Origin: an uncultured Bacteroidota bacterium
Lineage (GTDB): Bacteria; Bacteroidota; Bacteroidia; Flavobacteriales; BACL11
Assembly: GCA_902514225.1 (NCBI GenBank)
Contig: CABXPN010000001.1
Location: 18,776 to 82,775, forward strand
Direction of reading: 5' to 3'
Length of the DNA: 64,000 bases
The position numbers and the translations under genes are program-made. The first letter of the stretch is position 1, and every line of letters starts with the position of its first letter. Below are positions 1 through 6,551 of the stretch, piece by piece. The notes under the pieces are model-generated. The model saw nothing but the letters and a program-made list of their open reading frames with translations. It made no database searches and was not told the origin of the DNA.

Positions 1-380
1 GAATGCAAGTGAGTATTTTTATGTCTCCTTTAAATGTACATAATCAATTGTATCCAATTTCTGGGGAGGTGGAATACACAAAATACCATCCAGGAAAATA
101 TTTGGTTGCTTGGCATCCTAAATCATCTATCTTAAACGAAAGAAGTACTGTGGTAGTAAAGAATGAAAAAATAACGGTTCTTTTCCGACAAATTGCTGGT
201 GCGGTAGCAAGACGAATTGTTACTTATGCTAAAAAGGGGGATATTGCTACTTCTTCAGATGAATATGGGTTTATTAAATTCGGATCAAGAGTTGATGTGT
301 TTTTACCTGTAGGAACAAAGATAAATATAAAGATGAATGAAGTAGTAAAAGCAGGACAATCTATTATTGCTACTTATTGA
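1..380 (+). CDS. psd: Phosphatidylserine decarboxylase, C-terminal part (5' end outside window)
   Basis: This is the C-terminal 125 residues or so of the pyruvoyl-dependent enzyme that converts phosphatidylserine to phosphatidylethanolamine at the inner membrane. The visible part has the family signature SIFMSPLNVHNQ near the start and an FGSRVDVFLP segment about 30 residues before the stop. In the short Psd type the Gly-Ser bond of this segment (window residues 94-95) is where the proenzyme cleaves itself to make the pyruvoyl group. The reading frame is open to base 1, and the first in-frame Met at base 3 lies inside the conserved fold, so the true start is upstream of the window. The next gene has its own promoter. 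Confidence 0.93.
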   Translation, partial: MQVSIFMSPLNVHNQLYPISGEVEYTKYHPGKYLVAWHPKSSILNERSTVVVKNEKITVLFRQIAGAVARRIVTYAKKGDIATSSDEYGFIKFGSRVDVFLPVGTKINIKMNEVVKAGQSIIATY

Positions 381-404
381 TATTCAATATATCTGAATAT
401 TTTG

Positions 405-412
405 TATATTTG
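405..412 (+). promoter_or_regulatory. Promoter -7 element (TATATTTG) for the Cys-rich protein gene
   Basis: TATATTTG matches the Bacteroidota -7 consensus TAnnTTTG exactly and ends 34 bases before the ATG at 447. A clear TTTG at -33 is not seen at normal spacing, so only the -7 element is called. Confidence 0.6.
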
Positions 413-446
413 TCGGAATTTTAATAAACAATCAATCTAAAAAACA

Positions 447-869
447 ATGAAAAAATTATCAATCGTATTATTAGCATTCCTTTTTATAGGATTAACTAAT
501 GTAACAGCTCAAACTACAGAAAAAACTATTACTGAAGAAGTAAAAGAAGAGAAGAAGTGTTGTTCTAAATCAGAAAAAGCATCTTGTTCAAAGTCAAAAT
601 CAAAATGTTCTTCTGAAGAAAAAGCTGCTTGTTCTAAAGATAAATCAAAATGCAGTAAAGGAAAAGAGAAAAAAGAATGTTGTTCTAAAACAGACAAAAC
701 TGATAAATCTTCATGCTCAAAGTCGAAATCAAAATGTTCTTCTAAAGAGAAATCATCTTGTTCTAAAAACAAATCTAAGTGTTCTTCTGAAGAAAAAGCT
801 GCTTGTTCTAAAGATAAATCAAAATGCAGTAAAGGGAAAGAGAAAAAAGAATGTTGTTCTAAGAAATAA
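447..869 (+). CDS. Secreted Cys/Lys/Ser-rich repeat protein of unknown function
   Basis: I do not recognise a characterised family. The 140-residue protein starts with a clear signal peptide (MKKLSIVLLAFLFIGLTNVTAQ). The mature part is almost entirely Lys, Ser, Cys and Glu, with 16 cysteines, no histidine and no hydrophobic core. Cysteines occur as CC pairs and as single residues 5-6 positions apart in units such as CSKSKSKCSSEEKAACSKDK. A stretch of 58 codons is repeated. It has its own -7 element and a hairpin terminator, so it looks like a single-gene unit. The composition suggests a disordered, thiol-rich periplasmic or surface polypeptide that might bind metal or react with oxidants; that is inference. 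The opposite-strand frame over the same bases is a shadow. Confidence 0.8.
   Translation: MKKLSIVLLAFLFIGLTNVTAQTTEKTITEEVKEEKKCCSKSEKASCSKSKSKCSSEEKAACSKDKSKCSKGKEKKECCSKTDKTDKSSCSKSKSKCSSKEKSSCSKNKSKCSSEEKAACSKDKSKCSKGKEKKECCSKK
606..862 (+). repeat. 83-nt near-perfect direct repeat inside the Cys-rich gene
   Basis: Bases 606-688 recur at 780-862, an offset of 174 bases (58 codons). By eye there is one mismatch (662 against 836). The near identity at DNA level, not only protein level, indicates a recent in-frame duplication or ongoing homogenisation. Confidence 0.85.
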
Positions 870-891
870 AAGAACTTTTTTAATATTATTA

Positions 892-918
892 AAGCCACTT
901 AATTGTGGCTTTTTTTTT
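892..918 (+). terminator. Rho-independent terminator after the Cys-rich gene
   Basis: A 7-bp stem AAGCCAC/GTGGCTT with a six-base loop is followed by a run of eight T. It sits between the stop at 869 and the next ATG at 931. Confidence 0.85.
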
Positions 919-930
919 ACACAAACAACT

Positions 931-1572
931 ATGGAATTTTTACCAGAAAATATAGAAAACTATTCAGTAAATCATACTGAGAAAGAACCAAAATTATTAG
1001 CCGAACTAAACAGAGAAACTTGGGCAAAAGTAATGATGCCAAGAATGTTATCAGGTCATCTGCAAGGGAGATTGCTGAGTATGTTTTCAAAGATGTTGCA
1101 GCCAAAAAGAATTATTGAAATAGGGACTTACACTGGTTATTCTGCACTTTGCTTGGCAGAAGGATTACAGAAAAACGGAACTCTACATACAATTGATGTA
1201 AATGAAGAATATACATCAGTTGCAAAAAGGTATTTTGACAAATCAGGATACAAAAACAATATAGTTCAGCAGATAGGAAATGCTATTGATTTGATTCCTA
1301 GTTTTTCAGATAAATTTCAGTTAGCCTTTATAGATGCCGACAAAGAAAATTATTCAAATTATTTTGATTTACTAATAGACAAAATGGATATTGGAGGATA
1401 TATAATTGCAGATAATGTTTTATGGAGTGGAAAGGTTACAAATGATGAAAAGGATGAAGAAACTAAAGCCTTGGATCAGTACAATAAAAAAAATTTAGAA
1501 GACAAAAGAGTAGAAACGATACTTTTACCAATTAGAGATGGACTTATGATCTCGAGAAAAATTTCTGACTAA
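931..1572 (+). CDS. SAM-dependent O-methyltransferase (caffeoyl-CoA OMT family)
   Basis: This 213-residue protein has the length and motif order of the class I methyltransferases related to caffeoyl-CoA and catechol O-methyltransferases. The SAM-binding motif is EIGTYTGYSALCLAEGL (residues 63-79), followed by the acidic ribose-binding TIDVN (87-91). FIDADKENYSNYFD (133-146) and ADNVLWSGKV (160-169) are the usual metal-binding aspartate/asparagine positions. Bacterial members methylate small hydroxylated aromatics or have unknown substrates; the substrate here cannot be read. It stands alone between the terminator at 918 and the promoter of the next gene. Confidence 0.88.
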   Translation: MEFLPENIENYSVNHTEKEPKLLAELNRETWAKVMMPRMLSGHLQGRLLSMFSKMLQPKRIIEIGTYTGYSALCLAEGLQKNGTLHTIDVNEEYTSVAKRYFDKSGYKNNIVQQIGNAIDLIPSFSDKFQLAFIDADKENYSNYFDLLIDKMDIGGYIIADNVLWSGKVTNDEKDEETKALDQYNKKNLEDKRVETILLPIRDGLMISRKISD

Positions 1573-1609
1573 TATATTATTTGGCATGTTATCATCTTAA
1601 TTAAAGGTA

Positions 1610-1617
1610 TATTTTTG
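1610..1617 (+). promoter_or_regulatory. Promoter -7 element (TATTTTTG) for proline dehydrogenase
   Basis: TATTTTTG matches TAnnTTTG and ends 16 bases before the GTG start at 1634. A TTTG at 1580-1583 is 26 bases upstream, somewhat far for a -33 element. Confidence 0.55.
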
Positions 1618-1633
1618 CAAAAACAAAAAACAA

Positions 1634-2800
1634 GTGCATAAATTTGAAAATATTAAAGTAGCTTTTTCTGATAAATCTGATAAAGATTTAAATAGAGCCT
1701 ACCTCCTATTCAAAACAATTAGTAGTCCATTTATTTCAAAAACATTAACTGCATTTGTAAAAGTTGCTATATGGCTCAGATTACCAATTAATCCCATTAT
1801 CAGAGCTACAGTTTACAAACATTTTTGCGGAGGAACAACAATTGAAAACAGTCAAGAAACAATTGATAAACTTTGGGAATCTAATATAGGAACAATTCTT
1901 GATTTTTCTGCAGAAGGAAAAGAATCTGAAGTAGATTTTAATAGAGCAATGAAGGAAACTATTTCTTCTATTAAAAAAGCTAAAGAAGAAAGTAGTATTC
2001 CTTTTTCTGTGTTTAAACCTACCGGACTTACAAAGTTTTCTCTATTGGAGAAACTAAGTGAGAATAAAGATTTAAATGAAAATGAGAAAATAGAAAATCT
2101 TAATTTCAGAAATAGAATTGAAAAAATATGCAAAACATCATCAGAAAATAAAGTCCCACTTTTTATTGATGCTGAAGAAAGTTGGATACAAAATGCAATA
2201 GATGATATTGCAAAAGAAATGATGGAGAAATACAACAAAAAAGAATCTTGGATTTTTAACACCTTACAACTATACCGAAATGATAGAGTAGATTATCTGA
2301 AGTTCTTATTAAAAGACGGGAAAGAAAAAGGTTATTTTATTGGATTAAAACTAGTTAGAGGGGCATACCACGAACAGGAGATAGAAAGAGCAAATGAAAA
2401 AGGATATCCTTGTCCGGTACATACCATAAAAGAAAACACAGACAAAGATTATAATACTGCACTAACAATTTGTATTGAAAACATAGATATTATCTCGGTT
2501 TGTGCAGGAACACACAATGAAGACAGTTCGGAGTTGTTAATACAACTTTTAGAAAAACACAACATATCCAAAGATGACAAAAGAGTATATTTTTCTCAGC
2601 TATTAGGAATGAGTGACCATATTAGTTATAATGCAGCAAAAGAAGGTTTTAATGTTGTAAAGTATGTTCCTTACGGACCGGTAAAAGATGTTCTTCCTTA
2701 CCTTATAAGACGTGCAGAAGAGAACACTTCTATTGCAGGGCAAATGGGGAGAGAACTTACTAATATTATTGAAGAGAAAAAGAGAAGAAGAAAATCATAA
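1634..2800 (+). CDS. Proline dehydrogenase
   Basis: A 388-residue FAD-dependent proline dehydrogenase that oxidises proline to pyrroline-5-carboxylate. Family motifs are clear: FIDAEESW near residue 180, the FAD-binding GLKLVRGAYHEQE near 236, GTHNEDS near 297, LLGMSDHISYN near 324 and the signature YVPYGPVKDVLPYLIRRAEE near 345. The start is GTG: the N-terminus then reads HKFENIKVAFSDKSDKDLNRAY, which fits the conserved N-terminus of Bacteroidota homologues, and no ATG lies near. The gene converges exactly on argS (stops abut at 2800/2801). The nearby arginine-degrading enzymes feed the same pyrroline-5-carboxylate/glutamate pool. Confidence 0.93.
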   Translation: MHKFENIKVAFSDKSDKDLNRAYLLFKTISSPFISKTLTAFVKVAIWLRLPINPIIRATVYKHFCGGTTIENSQETIDKLWESNIGTILDFSAEGKESEVDFNRAMKETISSIKKAKEESSIPFSVFKPTGLTKFSLLEKLSENKDLNENEKIENLNFRNRIEKICKTSSENKVPLFIDAEESWIQNAIDDIAKEMMEKYNKKESWIFNTLQLYRNDRVDYLKFLLKDGKEKGYFIGLKLVRGAYHEQEIERANEKGYPCPVHTIKENTDKDYNTALTICIENIDIISVCAGTHNEDSSELLIQLLEKHNISKDDKRVYFSQLLGMSDHISYNAAKEGFNVVKYVPYGPVKDVLPYLIRRAEENTSIAGQMGRELTNIIEEKKRRRKS

Positions 2801-4567
2801 CTACATCTGATTTGGAACCTCAACTCCTAAAAGTTTCATAGCGTTTTTTACAACTTCTGATATTTTAAACGAAAGAGAAACTCTAAACATTTTTATCTCC
2901 TCATTTTCCTCACCTAAAATAGTTGTATTCTGATAATAAGAATTATATTCTTTTACCAAATCATAAGTATAATTTGCAATTAAGGCAGGGCTATAATTTG
3001 TAGCCGCCTCCTGAATTACATTCGGGAAGTCTAAAATTTGTTTTATCAAAGTTTGTTCTTCCTTATTTATTTCTACAAATTTAATATCTGATATTTCAGA
3101 ATTATATTTTACAATAAGCGACTGAATTCTGGCAAAAGTATATTGTATAAATGGTCCTGTATTTCCGTTAAAATCAATAGATTCTTTCGGGTCAAACATC
3201 ATTCGTTTTTTCGGGTCTACTTTTAACATAAAGTATTTAAGAGCTCCCAAACCAACTATTTCATAAAGCTCATCTGCCTGTTTTTCTGACATACCTTCTA
3301 ACTTCCCTAAATCCTTTGCAATCGATTTTGAAGTTTGCACCATTTCTTGCATCAAATCATCTGCATCTACCACCGTTCCTTCTCTGGATTTCATTTTTCC
3401 AGTAGGTAAATCAACCATTCCGTACGAAAGGTGATAACAACTTTTTGCCCAATCATATCCTAGTTTATCAAGTATTAAAAATAAAACTTTAAAATGATAA
3501 TCTTGCTCGTTCCCTACCGTATAAGCCATATTAGAAAATCCGAAATCTTCATGTCGTTGTATGGCCGTTCCAATATCCTGAGTCATATAAACTGCAGTTC
3601 CATCCGAACGCAAAATAATCTTTTCATCTAATCCCTCTCCTGATAAATCAATCCAAACTGAACCATCTTCTTTTTTAAAGAATACTTTCTTCTCTAATCC
3701 TATTTCAACAACTTTTTTTCCAAGTAAATAGGTGTTACTTTCGTAATAGTTTTTATCAAAATCTACACCCAATCTTTTGTGAGTCACATCAAAACCAGAA
3801 TAAACCCAATCGTTCATTTTTTGCCAAAGTGAGATAACTTCTTCATCTTTATCTTCCCACTTTATTAGCATTTGTTGTGCCTTTTTAAAGATAGGAGATT
3901 CCTTTTCAGCTTGTTTTTGTTCCATGCCAGAAGAAACTAATTCTGCAATTTCTTCTTTGTAATGCTTGTCAAACTCTACATAATATTTTCCTACCAGATG
4001 ATCTCCTTTAATGCCTGAAGATTTTGGAGTTTCTCCGTTTCCGAAATCCTGCCAAGCTACCATTGATTTACAAATATGGATTCCCCTATCGTTTATAATC
4101 TGAACCTTTTTTACATTTTTACCAGAAGCCTTAATAATTTCTGCAACCGAATACCCTAAAAGATTATTTCTGATATGTCCTAAATGTAAAGGTTTGTTAG
4201 TGTTTGGGGAACAATATTCCACTAAATATGTGGGAGCGTCTTCCTGAACTTCAACAATTCCATAATTTGTAGTTTTATAAGCAGACAGAAACTGATTAAA
4301 CCAAAATTCAGGGGGAATACTTAAATTCAAGAACCCTTTTACTACATTAAAATTAGAAACTTCAGATACTTTCTCTTTTAAGTAAGCACCTATCTCTTCT
4401 GCAGTTTGTTCTGGTCCTTTTTTTGATATTCTTAATAAAGGAAAAACAACCAAAGTAATATCTCCATCAAATTCTTTTCTAGTTTTCTGAAACTGAATAT
4501 TTCCTTTTTCAGAATATAAATCTGATAAACATCTTTCTATTTCAGTATGTAAAATTTGTTCTATCAT
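2801..4567 (-). CDS. argS: Arginyl-tRNA synthetase
   Basis: Class I aminoacyl-tRNA synthetase charging tRNA-Arg. The protein has the N-terminal Arg-specific additional domain, the HIGH-type motif HLGHIRNN (about residue 128), and a KMSKS-equivalent GKMKSREGTVVDADDL around residue 395, typical of ArgRS. The C-terminal anticodon-binding domain ends in LGVEVPNQM. I chose the ATG at 4567, giving 588 residues and the N-terminus MIEQILHTEIERC, because it overlaps the upstream ctlX stop as TAATG. An in-frame Met 13 codons earlier lies inside ctlX and adds unlike residues. It is the last gene of a three-gene overlapping operon with two guanidino-group enzymes. Confidence 0.96.
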   Translation of the reverse strand: MIEQILHTEIERCLSDLYSEKGNIQFQKTRKEFDGDITLVVFPLLRISKKGPEQTAEEIGAYLKEKVSEVSNFNVVKGFLNLSIPPEFWFNQFLSAYKTTNYGIVEVQEDAPTYLVEYCSPNTNKPLHLGHIRNNLLGYSVAEIIKASGKNVKKVQIINDRGIHICKSMVAWQDFGNGETPKSSGIKGDHLVGKYYVEFDKHYKEEIAELVSSGMEQKQAEKESPIFKKAQQMLIKWEDKDEEVISLWQKMNDWVYSGFDVTHKRLGVDFDKNYYESNTYLLGKKVVEIGLEKKVFFKKEDGSVWIDLSGEGLDEKIILRSDGTAVYMTQDIGTAIQRHEDFGFSNMAYTVGNEQDYHFKVLFLILDKLGYDWAKSCYHLSYGMVDLPTGKMKSREGTVVDADDLMQEMVQTSKSIAKDLGKLEGMSEKQADELYEIVGLGALKYFMLKVDPKKRMMFDPKESIDFNGNTGPFIQYTFARIQSLIVKYNSEISDIKFVEINKEEQTLIKQILDFPNVIQEAATNYSPALIANYTYDLVKEYNSYYQNTTILGEENEEIKMFRVSLSFKISEVVKNAMKLLGVEVPNQM

Positions 4568-5502
4568 TATTTTTGTATTGGTAAAAACACTTCCGCTATC
4601 ATACACCTTGCACTACCACCACCGCAAGCTTCTATAGTGTCTAACGAACTAGATATAATCGGATTATATTTTTCTATTCTTTCTATCTGAATTTCTGTTA
4701 GACTGTCATAAGCAGATTTCGACATAACCAAATATTTTTCATCTCCCATTAGTTGTAACATATTTCCTGCAAACCTATGTTTCTGATCTTCAGTTATTTC
4801 AATTATTTCCTTTCCACTTCCTTCTAATGAACTTTTAAGCCATCTTCTTTCATCAGAATCGTCAACTGTATCTAAACAAACAATTGCATATTTATCTGCC
4901 ACACACATCATAACATTTGTATGGTAAATTTCCATTCTTTCTCCTTCTACATCCTGATTTGCAGCAAAACAAACCGGAGTGTATCCAAAAACATCACACC
5001 ATTGCAAAACTGCTTGCTCATCCGTACGGACAGAAATAGCAGCATAACAAATCTTGTTTTCTCTATCCAAAACCATGCTTCCTGTTCCTTCTAAAAACTT
5101 ATCGTGGTTTTCAAATTCAGTAAAATCTTTCAGATAATTTATTTCAAAATTATAGTCATCAACCAAAATATCAAAAATATCTTCTCTCCTCTCATCTCTC
5201 CTATTTTCAGCACACATTGGGTATAAGGAAATATTTCCACTTTCATGAAAAGAAACCCAATTATTTGGGAAAATAGAATCAGGTGTGTCTGGAGATATTG
5301 TATCTTCTATTACTATAATATTTACACCTTTCTCTTTTAATATATTTACAAAATCAGTAAATTCAGAAAGAGCATTTTCCTGTGTTTGTTCTGGAGTTAA
5401 GTTATCTAAAACCTTTTGATAATAATTATTTACAGATGTTTGTTCGTTGTATCTGAACGCAACTGGCTTAATCATCATTATATTATTTGTAATCTGTTTC
5501 AT
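4567..5502 (-). CDS. ctlX: Citrulline utilisation hydrolase CtlX-type, guanidino-group-modifying enzyme
   Basis: A 311-residue member of the pentein-fold amidinotransferase/arginine-deiminase superfamily. Catalytic-type residues are visible in the expected order: SIFPNNWVSFH early, EGTGSMVLDR near 143, the histidine segment YHTNVMM near 200, and the nucleophilic cysteine in GGGSARCMIAEVF near the C-terminus. The sequence fits the group named CtlX, proposed to act on citrulline or a related ureido/guanidino compound to give ornithine; the precise substrate is not proven by sequence. The start at 5502 forms an ATGA overlap with the upstream gene stop. An earlier in-frame Met would extend inside that gene. 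The stop overlaps the argS start (TAATG). Confidence 0.82.
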   Translation of the reverse strand: MKQITNNIMMIKPVAFRYNEQTSVNNYYQKVLDNLTPEQTQENALSEFTDFVNILKEKGVNIIVIEDTISPDTPDSIFPNNWVSFHESGNISLYPMCAENRRDERREDIFDILVDDYNFEINYLKDFTEFENHDKFLEGTGSMVLDRENKICYAAISVRTDEQAVLQWCDVFGYTPVCFAANQDVEGERMEIYHTNVMMCVADKYAIVCLDTVDDSDERRWLKSSLEGSGKEIIEITEDQKHRFAGNMLQLMGDEKYLVMSKSAYDSLTEIQIERIEKYNPIISSSLDTIEACGGGSARCMIAEVFLPIQK

Positions 5503-6413
5503 TTTCTTTTTAATGGCATTGTTGAGCATCTTAAAAGTCCTTCCATTTTTGCTGTTTCTGAGTATTGTATTTCCTCAACAACAAACCCTCTTTTTCTTAG
5601 GTTCTCATTTAATCTTGTATATCCTTTTTCTGATACAATAACTTTTTCAGAAATTGAAAAAATATTTGAATTCATATTATACATTTCCTCTTTAGTAATG
5701 AAAATAATGTTTTCTTCCGAAAACAAATTTACTAAAAAATCTATATCTTCTTCATGCTTAAAACCACCTTTATACATAATTGCACTTTCTGTTCCAATTG
5801 GTTGAAAACAACAATCCAAATGTAAAGCATTTTCTTTTGGGTCTGTATCAGATTTATTTAATTCGAACGATTTTATCTCTTTATCCGGGAAATGATCTTT
5901 TAAAAAATTTACTCCCTCTGTATTTGTCCTAGCAACTTTATATTTATCAAAATCTTCCTTTTCAGAATATCCCACAAAAATATAATTATTCCATGGCATT
6001 ACATCACCACCTTCTGCTCTGGCATTTTCTGGCATTCTGATAATTTTATCTTCATTTATATCAGAATAAATATATGAGATAGCTTCTAATTCCTTTTTTC
6101 TATCCTCAATAATATTTGGCACAATAAGTTTATCCTCTATTGCAAAAGAAATATCTCTTACAAAAACCTGATTTAATCCCTCAATATTTTTTGGTCGTAA
6201 TACTTTTACATTATATTTTTCAAGAGCTTCCAAAAACTCGTTCATCTCTTTACTGATGTCTTTTTGCAAAGGAAATGTCCCGTTAACTACATTTTGTTTT
6301 GATTTCGGATCATAGCATTCTTCTAGTTTAGGAGCGCCTCCAAATTCATCAGGAATTCCTAATACTACAATTTCTAATTCAGAAGATTCATTATATATGT
6401 TAATATCTATCAT
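5499..6413 (-). CDS. DDAH/arginine-deiminase-like amidinohydrolase
   Basis: A 304-residue second member of the guanidino-group-modifying superfamily, related to dimethylarginine dimethylaminohydrolase and arginine deiminase. Conserved positions include VFVRDISF (near residue 88), the EGGDV acidic motif (near 133), the histidine of LHLDCCFQPI (near 198) and the C-terminal cysteine in LLRCSTMPL (near 296). Such enzymes hydrolyse arginine or methylarginines to citrulline, which would supply the CtlX neighbour. The gene leads the operon and has a good -7 element 10 bases before the ATG. Whether free arginine or a methylated arginine is the substrate cannot be decided here. Confidence 0.8.
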   Translation of the reverse strand: MIDINIYNESSELEIVVLGIPDEFGGAPKLEECYDPKSKQNVVNGTFPLQKDISKEMNEFLEALEKYNVKVLRPKNIEGLNQVFVRDISFAIEDKLIVPNIIEDRKKELEAISYIYSDINEDKIIRMPENARAEGGDVMPWNNYIFVGYSEKEDFDKYKVARTNTEGVNFLKDHFPDKEIKSFELNKSDTDPKENALHLDCCFQPIGTESAIMYKGGFKHEEDIDFLVNLFSEENIIFITKEEMYNMNSNIFSISEKVIVSEKGYTRLNENLRKRGFVVEEIQYSETAKMEGLLRCSTMPLKRK

Positions 6414-6423
6414 TATAAGATTG

Positions 6424-6431
6424 CAAACTTA
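6424..6431 (-). promoter_or_regulatory. Promoter -7 element (TAAGTTTG) for the DDAH-like/ctlX/argS operon
   Basis: On the minus strand TAAGTTTG matches TAnnTTTG and ends 10 bases before the ATG at 6413, implying a very short leader. No -33 TTTG was seen at standard spacing. Confidence 0.55.
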
Positions 6432-6535
6432 AGTATTTAATGTTTATATTATAAAAGAAAAAGGATTCAACTTTTATTAACAAAAGCGTGCTAATATGTA
6501 AAGTAAAGTAAAAGTAGAAATTAAGATAGTATTTG

Positions 6536-6543
6536 TATTTTTG
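6536..6543 (+). promoter_or_regulatory. Promoter -7 element (TATTTTTG) for ftsK
   Basis: TATTTTTG lies 8 bases before the ftsK ATG at 6552. The divergent DDAH-like promoter lies about 110 bases away in the same 138-base intergenic region, which otherwise shows no gene. Confidence 0.5.
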
Positions 6544-6551
6544 ATGAGATT

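Noticed and set aside
509..898. Long minus-strand frame over the Cys-rich gene (129 residues)
   Set aside because: It is the complement of a low-complexity repeat gene that has a signal peptide, promoter and terminator on the plus strand; the frame stays open because of the repeat composition.
1580..1617. Full -33/-7 promoter for proline dehydrogenase
   Set aside because: The TTTG at 1580 is 26 bases from the -7 element, longer than the usual spacing; only the -7 element was kept.
4565..4606. Extended start for argS 13 codons upstream
   Set aside because: The extra residues lie inside ctlX and have no ArgRS character; the ATG at 4567 overlaps the ctlX stop in the usual TAATG form.
5500..5529. 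Extended start for ctlX nine codons upstream
   Set aside because: It lies inside the upstream gene; the ATG at 5502 forms a standard ATGA overlap.
6414..6551. Possible tRNA or small RNA gene in the divergent gap before ftsK
   Set aside because: The region is AT-rich with no cloverleaf or hairpin; two promoter elements account for it.
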